Notes: generated from the letters alone by a model not told the origin. A DNA stretch of 64,000 bases from CAILZL01 sp050248275 (GCA_050248275.1 JBFWSR010000001.1:310001-374000), one strand, 5' to 3'. Positions 51,050 to 63,000 are shown, counted from the stretch's first letter. A program made the numbers and translations.

Positions 51050-54000
51050 TCATTGCAACTTCACTCGAAAGTGGATGCTGAAGCCGGGATTGCCGCTTCC
51101 GGAGGCTGCTGACAACGCGCCGCCGGGCGCTACGCGAATGCCAGTGACAGCGGCATCCACGCCATCGGCATCTGCCGTGGGCGTATAAGTGAATGGAATG
51201 CCGCCGCCAACCGTATTTGAATAGGTGGTGTTACCACTGCCATAACTCAAACCGCTGGCGGGCGTGCCATCAGTAAACTGAAGCACCGTGCATTGCCCGA
51301 CATTGGCGACGCACATCCTCGTATGCTCAGGAATCGGATCGGTTATCACCAGCGTGCTGGCGTCCACAGGACCTGTTCCGGTGTTGGTGACCGTGATGGT
51401 GTAACCAATGATGCTGCCGGGAATGCGTTTGGGGTTGTTGCTCAAGTTCACCGGATCCCAGATGACATTGGCTACCTTGGTGACCTGCAAGGTCGGCATG
51501 GGAACTGTAACAGTGAATGCGCCTATGCCTAAATCGTTGATCGTGCCTTCGGTGCCTTCGTTGGCGGTGACGCGTGCGGACCACGTACCTGCTGGCGCGT
51601 TGCCTGGAATGGCATACGAATACTGGTAGATCTTGGCGGCGGCGCCGGAATCGTTAACTTGCGTCATGGCCGCCGCTGTCACTACATCGGTGCCGGATGG
51701 ATTGCGCAATGTAATCGTCGCGCCACTGATATCGAAACTGCCGAACGGATCGCTGACCACGGCGCGTACATAAGCGGTGCTGCCGCGCGTGAAACTGGTG
51801 GTCACCACGCCGCCTGCATATGTCGCCGTGTAAGTTTGCACGCTATCAACGTTGATGACGGTGGCGCTGTTAAGCTCGATGCGCGAATTATTGCCGCCAA
51901 ACAGCGGATAAACAGTCAAGACACGTGCCGAGGCATTTGTGCCTCCCGTACTGTTGGTGATGGTCAGGGTGAAGGTGGAGCCTGCCGGTACAGTGACCGC
52001 AGAATTCAGGATCAATGTAAAAGTAATCAGATTCGGCGAACCGGAAAGCGCAACGCTGGTCGGGCCTGCTGACGCCAGTGTTCCCAGCGCGGAATTGGCA
52101 AGGGTTACCGTTACATTGCGGTTGCTGCCCTGGCCTGACTCACTAAGCAGCAGGCGCACCGGAAAACCACCGCTTTGCAAAGTCAGATTCTGCTGCAGTG
52201 CAGGCGTCAGCAACCAGCTGGAGTTGCCGCCGGCGCCGCTTATCGTTACGGAATTCTGTGCGCCGCCAGGCGGAGTTCGGTAAAGACGTTGATCGGGATT
52301 GCTCCATAAATACAAATTCTTTACGCCACTACCTGCGATTCGTGATGGCGACACCACCACTTGCGGCGCGCTCGGCGTAGCGCCCACGCCTGCGGGATTA
52401 TTGATGGTTGCCGTATTGTCGATGGTTGCGCCGGGTGAGGCGCCGGCAGCAACTGTCACATCGAACACGACGGTTGCGCTGCCATTGGCGGGCACGGTGA
52501 TGCCAGTGATGTTCAGGAAGCCGTTGTTGTTGGCGCCGGTGCCGGTCCCAGTGGAGACATTGCTGGCGCCGCTGGGAATACTGGTGACGCTGAAGCCGCT
52601 GACATTGCCTGGAATGTTGTCAGTTACAGTCACCGCGGTAGCGGCGATCGCCGAGGAGTTGGTCATCGTGATGGTGTATCGCAGTGTGTCGCCTGGATCG
52701 GCTTCACCACCGTTCAAATCAGCCACGCTCTTGGTCGATGCGCTGAGGTTCGAACCCAGCACGGTTGCAGTGTCGGTGGCTGAGTTATTGCCGGTGGTGT
52801 TGTCCTGGCTGCCTGTACTGCTGACCGTGGCGGTATTACTGATACTGGGATAGGCGGCATTACCTACTGACACGGTCAGGGCAATGTCGGGAAAAGCGCT
52901 GCCTGACGCCAGCGGCGCCGGATGCGTGCAGGTCATCACTTGTCCTGCCGCGCCACACGTCCAGCCGGTGCCCGTAGCTGAAACATAAGTCAGACCGGCA
53001 GGCAGCGTGTCAGTGACAGTCACCGGATAATCCACCGGCTGTACACCCGCTTCGTTGGCGACGTGCAGGGTGTAGCTGGCATTGCCGCCGACCGTGAAGT
53101 TGCCGCTGTGTGTTTTGGTAATCGACAAGTCGATCTGCGGCTCGCTGGTAACGCTGATGATTTGCGCAGTGAGCAATACCAGGTCGCCGCCGGCTGAATA
53201 GTAAGTGGTTGCGGAAGTCTGGCCGGGGCTCAAATAAGGGGTCAGGTCGTAGGTATCGACGTCCACGCCATAGGTGTTGTCGAGTCCGAGCGTATTGATC
53301 GTGCCGTCGTACTGCTGCACGGTCGGGCTGCTGCCTGACGGCACAATGCCATCGTCTAGGGCATTGCCGTTGAAGGACAGACTTTCCGAAAAACCGTTGA
53401 GTGGATCGGAATTGCCCGGGTCGCCTTCCCAGGTCACCACCGTCATCTTGCCGTCAATGTTGCTGCTCGGGATTCGAAACCCGTTTGGCGTCAGTGACAC
53501 TGCGCTGCCACGGAAATAATCCAGGCCATCAAAGATATTCAGCGCACGCAGTCGTTCCGAGCTCGATTCATAGATGACGATGAGGCTCCATCCTGCAACG
53601 ACGGCGCTGACATCGCAAAACGGTGTGCCGCTATCGACCGACAGGCCGCTGAAAGTGAACGAGCCGTTGCCCGTGATCCGGGAAGTGACATCGGCGAAGC
53701 CGCCGAAAAACGGGTAGCTGGTGCCGCCATTGGTAAAGGTGGTGGTAAAGGTGCGAGAAGCAAATATCGAACCGCCGTTCAAGCTGACCACGCTGTCCAC
53801 TGTTGATCCTGAGCCGCCCCAGTACAAATAAGCAGCAGCGATCCTTGCGCCTGCTGGAATACCGCTGAGCATCTGTGAGCTGCTCGAGTTCAGCGTACAG
53901 CCATTGCTGGCGCTATTGCGCAGCGTTCCACCCGTTGCCACATAGTTGTAATTACCGGTGAAACGGGCATAACGCGAAATGACATCGGCCTGCGCCACTG

Positions 54001-54052
54001 CAGCTACGCAACTGAGCGCCAGCAAGATGAGTAATCGGGCAAAACGTGTCAT
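51050..54052 (-). CDS. Large exported DUF11-type beta-sandwich protein
   Basis: A protein of about 1000 residues with a signal peptide (MTRFARLLILLALSCVAAVAQA). The N-terminal domain (about 25-270) includes AGARIAAAYLYWGGSG and VVAGWSLIVIYESSSERLRALNIFDG. A row of DUF11-like modules follows (about 310-430, 440-560 and 845-930). The last modules include DPVNLSNNPKRIPGSIIGYTITVTNTG. It ends in FSIHFRVKLQ, similar to the small neighbours. It diverges from the DUF11 gene cluster on the plus strand. ATG at 54085 would add 11 residues. Surface adhesion or matrix is inferred, not shown. Confidence 0.82.
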   Translation of the reverse strand: MTRFARLLILLALSCVAAVAQADVISRYARFTGNYNYVATGGTLRNSASNGCTLNSSSSQMLSGIPAGARIAAAYLYWGGSGSTVDSVVSLNGGSIFASRTFTTTFTNGGTSYPFFGGFADVTSRITGNGSFTFSGLSVDSGTPFCDVSAVVAGWSLIVIYESSSERLRALNIFDGLDYFRGSAVSLTPNGFRIPSSNIDGKMTVVTWEGDPGNSDPLNGFSESLSFNGNALDDGIVPSGSSPTVQQYDGTINTLGLDNTYGVDVDTYDLTPYLSPGQTSATTYYSAGGDLVLLTAQIISVTSEPQIDLSITKTHSGNFTVGGNASYTLHVANEAGVQPVDYPVTVTDTLPAGLTYVSATGTGWTCGAAGQVMTCTHPAPLASGSAFPDIALTVSVGNAAYPSISNTATVSSTGSQDNTTGNNSATDTATVLGSNLSASTKSVADLNGGEADPGDTLRYTITMTNSSAIAATAVTVTDNIPGNVSGFSVTSIPSGASNVSTGTGTGANNNGFLNITGITVPANGSATVVFDVTVAAGASPGATIDNTATINNPAGVGATPSAPQVVVSPSRIAGSGVKNLYLWSNPDQRLYRTPPGGAQNSVTISGAGGNSSWLLTPALQQNLTLQSGGFPVRLLLSESGQGSNRNVTVTLANSALGTLASAGPTSVALSGSPNLITFTLILNSAVTVPAGSTFTLTITNSTGGTNASARVLTVYPLFGGNNSRIELNSATVINVDSVQTYTATYAGGVVTTSFTRGSTAYVRAVVSDPFGSFDISGATITLRNPSGTDVVTAAAMTQVNDSGAAAKIYQYSYAIPGNAPAGTWSARVTANEGTEGTINDLGIGAFTVTVPMPTLQVTKVANVIWDPVNLSNNPKRIPGSIIGYTITVTNTGTGPVDASTLVITDPIPEHTRMCVANVGQCTVLQFTDGTPASGLSYGSGNTTYSNTVGGGIPFTYTPTADADGVDAAVTGIRVAPGGALSAASGSGNPGFSIHFRVKLQ

Positions 54053-54400
54053 GAATGATCGGTTTGTCAGAATCCGCAACGACATTTAAGGGATTGGACT
54101 AAATGCAGCCAGCATATCGGCTTCATAAATGGAGGAAGCCAAGTCAGTCACATTTTCTGGTGGGCAATGGGCTTAAGCGTCTGAAAAGCGCGACGCCATC
54201 GACAGGTCACCGCAAATCTTTAGCGCCTGCGCGACAAACTGAGAAATACCTCACGACGGCCCATCGGCATTTGACAAAAATCCAGCCTCAATCATCGAAG
54301 GTTTAAGGATATGCCTTAACCAACTTGCCCGGTTTCTCGGCAATGCAGTTGCAGCCCGGCCTGAACTCTCGATTGACATTGATTAACGTCTGGAGGTTTT
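54053..54400. other. Divergent intergenic region of the DUF11 cluster
   Basis: About 350 bases between two divergent secreted-protein genes, without a convincing gene. It contains TTGACA at 54271-54276 but no good -10 beside it. An imperfect palindrome (54300-54321; GGTTTAAGG and CCTTAACC) and a strong GGAGG before the GTG at 54401 are also present. A regulatory role is likely; I see nothing further. Confidence 0.5.
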
Positions 54401-55405
54401 GTGGCCGGTACAACTTGCGTGCGTCGTCGGGCGTATTTACTGCTTTCTGCCATGTGCGTGCTGGCCTTGCTGCCATCGCTGGGTCAGGCCGCCGGTACGG
54501 CTGCCGGCACCGCCATCCAGAATACCGCCCAGGTCAGCTACGACATTGCCGGTACGCCGGTGACCACGGCTTCCAATGCCACCACGCTGACCGTGGCCGA
54601 GATTATCAACACCAACATCACGACCCTGACCAGTTCGGTGAGTGTGGCGCCAGGCGCTGTCAATCAGGTCCTGCAGTTCCGGCTGACCAACACGGGCAAT
54701 GGCCCGGAAAAATTTCACCTGACGCCCAACAGCACCATCGTTGGCGACAACTTCGATCCGGTACTGGCTACCAATTCCATCTACTTCGATACCGATGGCG
54801 TTGCTGGTCTGTCGCCCGGTGACACGTTGTATGTACCCGGCAGCAACGATCCGAACCTGCTTGCGGATGCTTCGATTGTCGTGCTGCTGGTCAACAACAT
54901 TCCCACCGGTCTGGCGAATGGCGCTATCGGCCGCAGTGAACTGACTGCCGCCGCATTCACCGGCACTGGCGCAGCCGGTACCGTCTTCGCAGGCCAGGGA
55001 ACGGGCGGTGTTGACGCGATGCTGGGCACCACCGGCGGCCGCGCCAACAACAATGGTGCATATGTTGTCGGTTCGATCACCTTGAGCGCCGTGAAATCGC
55101 AGGTAGTTACCGATCAATTCGGCGGCAGTCAGCCAGTGCCCGGCGCCACCATTACCTATCAGATTGCCATTACCCCCTCGGGCAGCGGTACGGCAAGCAA
55201 TGCGATTTTCAGCGACGCCATTCCGGCGAATACCACCTACAAGGCCGGCAGCCTGAAATTGAACGGCGCTGCCCTGTCGGATGCCGGCGATACCGATGCC
55301 GGCCAGTACGTGAGTGCGCCATCAGCACAGGTCTCGGTGACGCTGGGCGCGCTCACAGCCGCCAGCGGCGTACAGACCGTGAACTTCGCCGTCACCATCA
55401 ACTGA
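54401..55405 (+). CDS. Secreted DUF11-like protein, paralogue A
   Basis: A 334-residue exported protein. A signal peptide ends near LGQA. An N-terminal module follows (AGTAAGTAIQNTAQVSYDIAG, residues about 31-66), shared with the genes at 56074 and 57083, and two beta-sandwich regions. The core LRLTNTGNGPEKFHL type and the last module SDAIPANTTYKAGSLKLNG end in VNFAVTIN. GTG start with GGAGG 6 bases upstream. Related to the 56074 protein over its full length, so the two arose by duplication. Function unknown. Confidence 0.85.
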   Translation: MAGTTCVRRRAYLLLSAMCVLALLPSLGQAAGTAAGTAIQNTAQVSYDIAGTPVTTASNATTLTVAEIINTNITTLTSSVSVAPGAVNQVLQFRLTNTGNGPEKFHLTPNSTIVGDNFDPVLATNSIYFDTDGVAGLSPGDTLYVPGSNDPNLLADASIVVLLVNNIPTGLANGAIGRSELTAAAFTGTGAAGTVFAGQGTGGVDAMLGTTGGRANNNGAYVVGSITLSAVKSQVVTDQFGGSQPVPGATITYQIAITPSGSGTASNAIFSDAIPANTTYKAGSLKLNGAALSDAGDTDAGQYVSAPSAQVSVTLGALTAASGVQTVNFAVTIN

Positions 55406-55455
55406 TTCCAGTCATTCAACATCAATCCAGCACGTATTGCAGAAGGGTCACGATC

Positions 55456-55953
55456 ATGAATATCCAGTCTTTCGCCAAGCCCGCACTGTTGTCGGCATTA
55501 TTCCTGAGCGCCGTCAATGCATATGCGCAGACAGCCAAGCCCTGCATCGAGTTGAAAAACGAAGCGCAGATGGAACAGGAATATACGGATGCGCGGGGCA
55601 ACAAGGCCACGCAGCTGGTACCGCCGGGCAAGATCGTACCTGGCAATGAAGTGATCTACACCATCACCGCGAAAAATGTCTGCGACAAACCGGTCAGCAA
55701 TGTAGTGATCAACAATCCGGTGCCGGAGCACATGAGCTATGTGGCCAATTCCGCCATGGGCGTGGGCACCGACATCACTTACTCACTGGACAGTAAGAGC
55801 TTCGCCAAACTTGAAACGCTGACCGTGAAGAATGCCGATGGCGGCACACGCGCGGCGCACGCCGACGAAATCAAGAGCATTCGCTGGGTATACGGCACGG
55901 CCATCAATGCCGGACAGACCGGTTTCGTGCGTTTTCGCGCCAGGGTGAATTGA
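55456..55953 (+). CDS. Secreted single-module DUF11-like protein
   Basis: A 165-residue protein with a signal peptide (to about AYAQ). One beta-sandwich module contains VPPGKIVPGNEVIYTITAKN, then NNPVPEHMSYVANSAMGVG and a final FVRFRARVN. Two cysteines (KPCIEL and NVCDKP) could form a disulfide. It lies 50 bases after paralogue A and 120 before paralogue B, and is presumably in the same operon. It appears to be the smallest unit of the cluster's repeated fold. Confidence 0.82.
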   Translation: MNIQSFAKPALLSALFLSAVNAYAQTAKPCIELKNEAQMEQEYTDARGNKATQLVPPGKIVPGNEVIYTITAKNVCDKPVSNVVINNPVPEHMSYVANSAMGVGTDITYSLDSKSFAKLETLTVKNADGGTRAAHADEIKSIRWVYGTAINAGQTGFVRFRARVN

Positions 55954-56073
55954 GCAATTGATTGAATGGTTTTGCTGCAAGTGAACCTTGCGGCAGAGCA
56001 CACGCCTGTCTGTCGGACGCAGGCGCATCGCATCGAAGTCCGAGTCGTCTGAAAATCTGCAGGAGTCTTGAAA

Positions 56074-57063
56074 ATGAAATCATTAACAGCGCAACTCCAG
56101 CGAGCCAGTCTCGCGGTGATCGCACTGTCGTCATTAATGTTGATGCAAGGTGCGCAAGCGGCCGGTACGGCGGCCAATACCGACATCAGCAACATCGCGA
56201 CGGTAAACTACTCAGTGGGCAGCGTCGCTCAAACAGCGGTTAATAGTAATACCACCACTTTCAAAGTTGACCGCAAGGTGGATCTGACGGTGACTGCCGG
56301 CAGCGCAACGCCCACCAATCCTGGCGCCACCAATGCGGCTGTCATCTATACCGTTACCAATACCGGTAACGGCACCGACAGCTTTACGCTGGCTGGAGCC
56401 AATCAAACGGGCGATAACTTTGATGTAAACAACATCAAGATATATCAGGATAACGGCGCTACCGCTGGCACGTTCGATGCCGGCGATACGCTGGTGAGTG
56501 CTCCGGTTTCCTTTACTGCCGATCAATCCATCAAGTTCTTCATCGTTTCGGATGTACCGCTGAGCGCAACCAACGGTCAAAGCTCGATCGTCAAGCTGAC
56601 GGCGACGACGACCTCCACACAGACTACTGGCGCTGATACTGCCGGCGTGGATGTGGTGTTTGCCGATGCTGGCAATAATGGCACCGAAAACGCCAACAAC
56701 ACCTACAACATCAGTGCTGCGACCTTGGCGGTGGTGAAGTCGGCTGCTGTGATCAGCGATCCGGTCAACAACACCACTAATCCCAAGGCCATTCCCGGCG
56801 CAGTGATCGAATACACCATCGCAGTGACAAATAGCGGCGCTGCTGCTGCGTCTGCGGTAACGCTGACGGACAACATTCCGACGAACACGACCTATGTGGC
56901 AAACAGCATGAAGCTCGGCGCTACTGCGCTGACTGACGCGGCTGACGCCGATGGTGGTGCGACAACGGGAGCGCCGACCGTGACTTCCATTACGGTCAAT
57001 GCCGGTACAGTTGCCGCAGCGGGTGGCACTGCCACCGTGAAGTTCCGCGTGACGGTCAACTGA
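56074..57063 (+). CDS. Secreted DUF11-like protein, paralogue B
   Basis: A 329-residue exported protein. The signal peptide (LMLMQGAQA) is followed by AGTAANTDISNIATVNYSVG, the same N-terminal module as paralogue A. Next come a central domain (VTNTGNGTDSFTLAGANQTGDNF) and a DUF11 module (DPVNNTTNPKAIPGAVIEYTIAVTN) ending in VKFRVTVN. AGGAG lies 8 bases before the ATG. It is rich in Thr, Asn and Ala and has no cysteine. The giant 57083 protein follows after 19 bases. Confidence 0.85.
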   Translation: MKSLTAQLQRASLAVIALSSLMLMQGAQAAGTAANTDISNIATVNYSVGSVAQTAVNSNTTTFKVDRKVDLTVTAGSATPTNPGATNAAVIYTVTNTGNGTDSFTLAGANQTGDNFDVNNIKIYQDNGATAGTFDAGDTLVSAPVSFTADQSIKFFIVSDVPLSATNGQSSIVKLTATTTSTQTTGADTAGVDVVFADAGNNGTENANNTYNISAATLAVVKSAAVISDPVNNTTNPKAIPGAVIEYTIAVTNSGAAAASAVTLTDNIPTNTTYVANSMKLGATALTDAADADGGATTGAPTVTSITVNAGTVAAAGGTATVKFRVTVN

Positions 57064-57082
57064 TCAGGTCATTCGGTAGTTC

Positions 57083-60000
57083 ATGCGCGCAATTGCAGCT
57101 ATGCAGTCATTGCATAGTGACAGACAGGCTTCTGCAGACGACAGGGGCGCGGGGCTGATTCAGCCTCGCGCCTTTGCTGCGTCCACAGGCTTGCGCGTGC
57201 TCAAGGCAGTCAAGGCAATAGCCGCACTGGGGCTGTTTGCGGCGCTGGCTACGGCACCCATGGCGGCGCTGGCGGCCACCGGTCCGGGTACGGTCATCAG
57301 TAATGTTGCCCAGGTGCAGTTCAATCGTTCCGGGATCAGTGCTCTGGAGACCGTCAACAGCAATGCGGTCAGCGCAACGGTGGCGCCGGCGCCGAGCGTG
57401 TCAGCGATAACGGTATTGCGCTTCACCGATGCCGGCTCGGCGACGCAAACTGCGACGGCAGGTCCGACGCAATGCCTGAGTGGCGGCAGCTTCATCAATC
57501 TGGCGCAGCCATCGTTCGCCAATGGCAGCACGGTGGATGCCGCGCAGATGCTGGCGCTGGCCAGCACGGATACCGTGCATGCCGGCGATGCCGTATTCCT
57601 GCAGGTCAGTGATGCGGACCAGAATCGTGATGCAACTGTGGTCGATACCGTCGATGTGGTGGCGTCCAGTGCGACAGGCGATGCGGAAACGGTGCGCCTG
57701 CGTGAAACCGGCGTGAACACGGGCGTGTTCACTGGCTATATTCAGACACGCAACACCATTACTGCCAATAGTGGTGACTGTCTATTGCAAGTGGATCGCG
57801 ATTCTCAAATCACGGCTCGCTATACAGATCCCTACAACAGCACGGACAGCAGCCATGCATCGGCATTGGTCGATCCTTATGGCTTGATTTTCGATTCGCT
57901 CACCGGTCAACCCGTCAATGGCGCGCGTGTGCGTCTGGTCAATGCGGCCACCGGAGCGTTGGCCACTGTGTTGGGCGACAACGGCATCAGCTCGTATCCG
58001 GCCGAGGTAACTACAGGCAATGCCGTTACCGACAGCGGTGGCAATGTTTATAACTTGCCTGATGGCGTGTTTCGTTTTCCATTGGTGGCGCTGGGTCAGT
58101 ATCGTCTGGAAGTGACGTCGCCATCCGGATATACCTTTGCTTCGGGTCGCACGATTGCCGAACTCAATCAGTTGAGCACCGGTCCGTATCGTTTGAGTAC
58201 GGCTTCATTCGGTGCGCCATTTACCGTTACGACACCGGCTGCCGTGGCCATTGATTTGCCACTGGATCCTTCCGGCACCCAGTTGTACCTGAGCAAGACC
58301 ACCACCACGACGCTGGCCGCACCGGGCGACTTCGTGCAGTACCTGCTCGGCATTCAGAACGTCAGCAGCAGTGTGCCGGTCAGCAATGTCACGGTGACCG
58401 ATACATTGCCGGTCGGCATGCGTTATCAGGCGGGCTCTGCGCGCCTGGCCAATCAAAAGTTTGCCGATCCGGTCATCAGCAGCGATGGCCGCACGTTGCA
58501 GTTCGTCATCGGCAACCTGCAACCCTCGGCCAATCTCAGGCTCAGCTATGTGGTGGAGGTGACGGTCGCCGCGCACGATGAAAAACTGGTCAACAGCGCG
58601 CGTGCGACCAATACCGCCGGTGCGGCGTCCAATGTGGCGCAGGCCACCATTCGTTTGCGCAATGAACTGTTCAATGAAACCGCCTTCATCATGGGGCGCG
58701 TGGTGCAGGGCAGCTGCGCGCAGGATGCGATCGGGCTCAAAGGCGTCGCCGGCGTGCGTGTATATCTGGAAGATGGCCGTTATGCGGTGACCGATGACGA
58801 AGGCAAGTACCACTTCGATAGCGTGCCTGCCGGTTCGCATGTGGTGCAGATGGATACCGTTACCGTGCCGGATACGCTGGAGCCGCAGCTATGCGATGAC
58901 CGCGTGCGTCATGCCGGTCGCAGCTATTCGCAGTTTGTCGATGTACGTGCCGGCGCCCTGTGGCGCGCCGATTTCGTGCTCAAGGAAAAGGCGCCGCCAG
59001 TCGGCCAGGTTCACTACGGCATGAGTACGCACATTGCCGGCGATACCGAACTGCTGCATACGCTGAATACCCAGATTGATGCGCTGTCGATCGGCAACGC
59101 CAGGGCGATGGTCATGCTGCCTGAAGGTCTGGAGTATGTGGCCGGTTCCACCTTGATGAGTGGACAGTCAGCCATCGACCCACAAAACATGGACGGCACC
59201 TTGATCTTTCGTCTCAACGAACTTGCTGCCGGCAGTCAGCAGAGTCTGAGCTTCAGGACGCGCGTTAAGGATCAGGCTGCGGGCGGCTTCGTCATCAAGT
59301 CAGTGTTGCTGTTCGATACGCCGGCACAGAAGAATCAGCGCAGTGAAGCCGTGGAAAATCGCGCCACGCGCGGCGACATGAATTACGAAAGCGCCAGTTA
59401 TCGTTTTTCGCCGCACTTCGAGGTCATGGGCACCACGTTGAGCGAGGCGGATCGCGCACAGCTCGACAAACTCGCGGCCGAGTGGCGTGGCGTGAAGAAC
59501 CTGCGCATTCGCGCCGTGGGACATACGGACAAGAATGCGATTCCCAAGACCAGACAATCACTGTTTGCCGACAACTACGCGCTGTCGCAGGCGCGCGCGG
59601 CCAGCGTGGCCGACTATTTGCGCGACGTCCTGGGCCTGATGCCGGAACAGATTGAAACCGAAGGCAAGGGCCCGGATGAACCCATTGCCACGGGCGATGA
59701 TGCCGCCAGCCTGGCAAGGAATCGCCGTGTGGAAATCAGCATTGATGGCGTGCGTGTCAAGCAGTTGGGCAAGGTCGCCATCATCACGGCGCGCGCCGAA
59801 GCGCCGGTGTTGAATACCACGGGTGTGGTGCTGAGCAGGCAGAGCGCGGGCAATGCGGGCAAGCCAGGCAATGCGCAGGGCAATGCCGGCGCCGATGTGG
59901 AGGTGGAAACACTGTCCGGCGGTATCGCCATGGTGCGTCCGGCCATCAATGAAGTGCCACCGATTCCCAGCATCAAGATCGCCGTGCAGCACGCCACGAC

Positions 60001-63000
60001 GCAAAACGTGGAGTTGCGTCTGAATGGGGTACCGGTCAGCGCCTTGAACTTCGATGGCACTGCCAGCAAAAGCGACAACAGTCTGGCGTTGAGCCGCTGG
60101 CGCGGCGTGGACTTGAAAGATGGCGACAACCAGTTGACCGCCATCGTGCGCGATGCCGATGGCAGGGAAGTCGAACGCATCGTGCGCACCATTCATTACT
60201 CCGGCGGCGCCGTGCGCGCCGAGCTGGTCAAGGAACAATCGACGCTGACCGCCGATGGCAGCACACGGCCGGTGATTGCGCTGCGCATGTTCGATGCATC
60301 CGGCGAACCGGCGCGTCCCGGCACCGTGGGCACGTACAGTGTGGAAGCGCCGTATCGCAGCTGGTGGGAAGTGCAGCAACTGCAGGACAGGCAACTGGCC
60401 AGTATGGCGCCGCGCGATCCGCAGTTCGTGGTCGATGAAGATGGTCTGGCGCACATCGAACTGGCGCCCAGTTCCGACAGCGGCATGGCGGTATTGCAGT
60501 TGCGCTTCAATGAACGTCAATCGCAGGATCTGCGCGTCTGGCTGGAACCGCAGACGCGCGACTGGGTGTTGGTGGGGCTGGCCGAAGGCACGGCTGCCTA
60601 CAACGCGGTGAGCAGGAACGCCGAAGCGGCCGTTGCGGATGGCGTGGATGAAAACTACAGCCAGGATGGTCGCGTGGCGTTCTTCGCCAAGGGCCGCATC
60701 AAGGGCGATTTCCTGCTGACGCTGGCTTATGACTCAGCGCGGCGCAGTCGCATGGACAAGCAAAGCCTGCTCGGCACCATCGACCCCAACAAGTATTACA
60801 CCCTGTATGGCGATGCCAGCGAACAGCGCTTTGAAGCGGCATCATCGCGCAAGCTGTATATCAAGCTGGAACGCCGGCAGTTCATGGCCATGTTCGGCGA
60901 CTTCAACACCGGCATCACCATGACCGAACTGGGCCGCTACAGCCGTACCCTGAACGGCCTGAAGTCCGAATATGCCGGCGAGCGCTTCGGCTATACCGCG
61001 TTTGCCGCCAATACCGATCAGGGCTATGTGCAGGACGAGTTGCAGGGCGATGGCACCTCGGGCCTTTACAACCTGAGCCAGAAGAACATTCTCGTCAACA
61101 GCGACAAGTTGCGTATCGAAGTGCGCGATCGCTTCGATACCGGCAAGGTGGTCGAGACGCGCGCCCTGACGCGCTACATTGATTACGACATCGACTATTT
61201 CAACGGCACGCTGTACTTCAAGCAGCCGGTGATGAGCCGCGATGGCAGCTTCAATCCGCAGTTCATCATGGTCGATTACGAAGTCGATTCCGGCATGAAT
61301 GAGGCACTCAGCGCCGGCGGCCGCGTCTATGCCAAACTGGGCAAGTCCGAAGTCGGCGCCAGCTTCATCAATGAAGGCGCCCAGGTGGGCGATACCCGTC
61401 TGGCTGCTGTCGATACCCGCATCCAGCTGGCCGAAGGGACGCAGTTGCGTGCCGAAGTGGCGCACAGCGAATCGGACAATCCGGCGCGTGCAGCCCAGGC
61501 CGATGCCTATTTCACTGAACTGAAGCATGTCAGCAAGCACATCGATGCCAGCGCCTATTTCCGCACCCAGGAAAACGGTTTTGGTTTCGGCCAGCAATTG
61601 AGCACCGAAATGGGTTCACGCAAGGCAGGCGTGGATGCACGGGTGCGTCTGGATGACCAATGGGCAGTGCGCGCCGAAGCGCAGCATCAGGAACTCATGG
61701 CTACCGATGCCAGGCGCGAGCTGGCCAGCGTGCAGGTACAGCGCGAGACGCAACTCACTACCGCCGGCGCCGGCGTGCGTCATGTGGCCGACAGCAATGT
61801 CAGTGTCGGCGATGTCAGCTCCGAGCAGGGCTTTGTCACCGGCAGCGTCAAGGTGCTCGACCAGCGCGTGACCTTGCGCGCCGAACAGGATGTATCCCTG
61901 AGCGGCAGCAGCGGCGTGACGGATTATCCGGATCGTTCGCTGCTGGGCGTCGATTATCTGCTGACCCGTGATACCACGCTGTTCGCCGACTACGAGCATG
62001 CCAATGGCGCTGCCTTCAATGCCGACATGACGCGCATCGGCATGCGCGCCAGCCTGTGGGAACGTGCGCAGCTGTCTTCCAGCATGAATCAGCAATTCAC
62101 CGAGAACGGCAGCCGCACCTTCGCCAACCTCGGCCTGACCCAGGGCTGGCAGATCAACGATCGCTGGGCAGTGGACTTCGGCGTCGATCAGAGCAGGACG
62201 GTGCGCGGCGCCAACAGCTATCACTTCAATGACAAGGCGCCGCCGGCCTCGGGTACGTTGTCCAATCCAACAGGCGGGCTGGGTACCGGCAGCGTTACCC
62301 AGTGGCAGACCGGCGATTATCTGGCGCTGTCTGCGGCCAGCCTGTATCGCAACGAGTTGTGGAGCATCACCGAACGCGTCGAACATCGCAATGGCACCAG
62401 CGAGGATCGCTGGTCGTTGAACAGCGGCTTCTATCGCGAAGCCGTCAAGGGTCATGCGTTCGCTTTCGTGACCCAGTATCTCGACAATCGCAGCCAGACT
62501 TCCGGCGATACCATGACGGCGGCGCTGCAACTGTCCTGGGCCTATCGACCGGTCGATAGCCGCTGGATCATGCTGGATCGCATCGACCTCAAGCATCAGA
62601 AAAGCGATAGCGCCACGCTGAAAGTACAAAGCTCGCGCATCGTCAATAACACGCATCTCAACTGGCAGCTCGATCCGCATACGCAAATGGGTCTGCAGTT
62701 TGGCCTGCGCCATGTGCTCACCAGCTTCGATGGCGATGACTACAGCGGCACTTCCGGCTTGTTCGGCGCTGATTACCGCCACGACCTGAACCGGATCTTC
62801 GATGTCGGCGCACATGGCGCCCTGATGGAATCGTTCCAGTCGGGTATCGGCAAGGCATCCGTGGGCGCGGATGTGGGCGTGACTTTCATGAAGAACGTCT
62901 GGGTGGCGCTGGGTTACAACGTGCAGGGCTACAACGACAGGGATTTTGACGATGCCCACTATCTGGCGCAGGGCCCGTACCTGAAGTTCCGCATCAAGTT

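Noticed and set aside
54103..54306. 67-codon frame in the divergent DUF11 region
   Set aside because: Basic, low-information translation without a ribosome-binding site; more likely non-coding regulatory DNA.
59846..59896. Short GGCAATGC-type repeats in the giant gene
   Set aside because: They are the codons of a Gly/Asn/Ala linker in the protein, not an independent repeat element or CRISPR array.
61616..62959. 447-codon antisense frame opposite the giant protein
   Set aside because: Low-complexity translation, no plausible start signal, and full overlap with a well-supported coding region.
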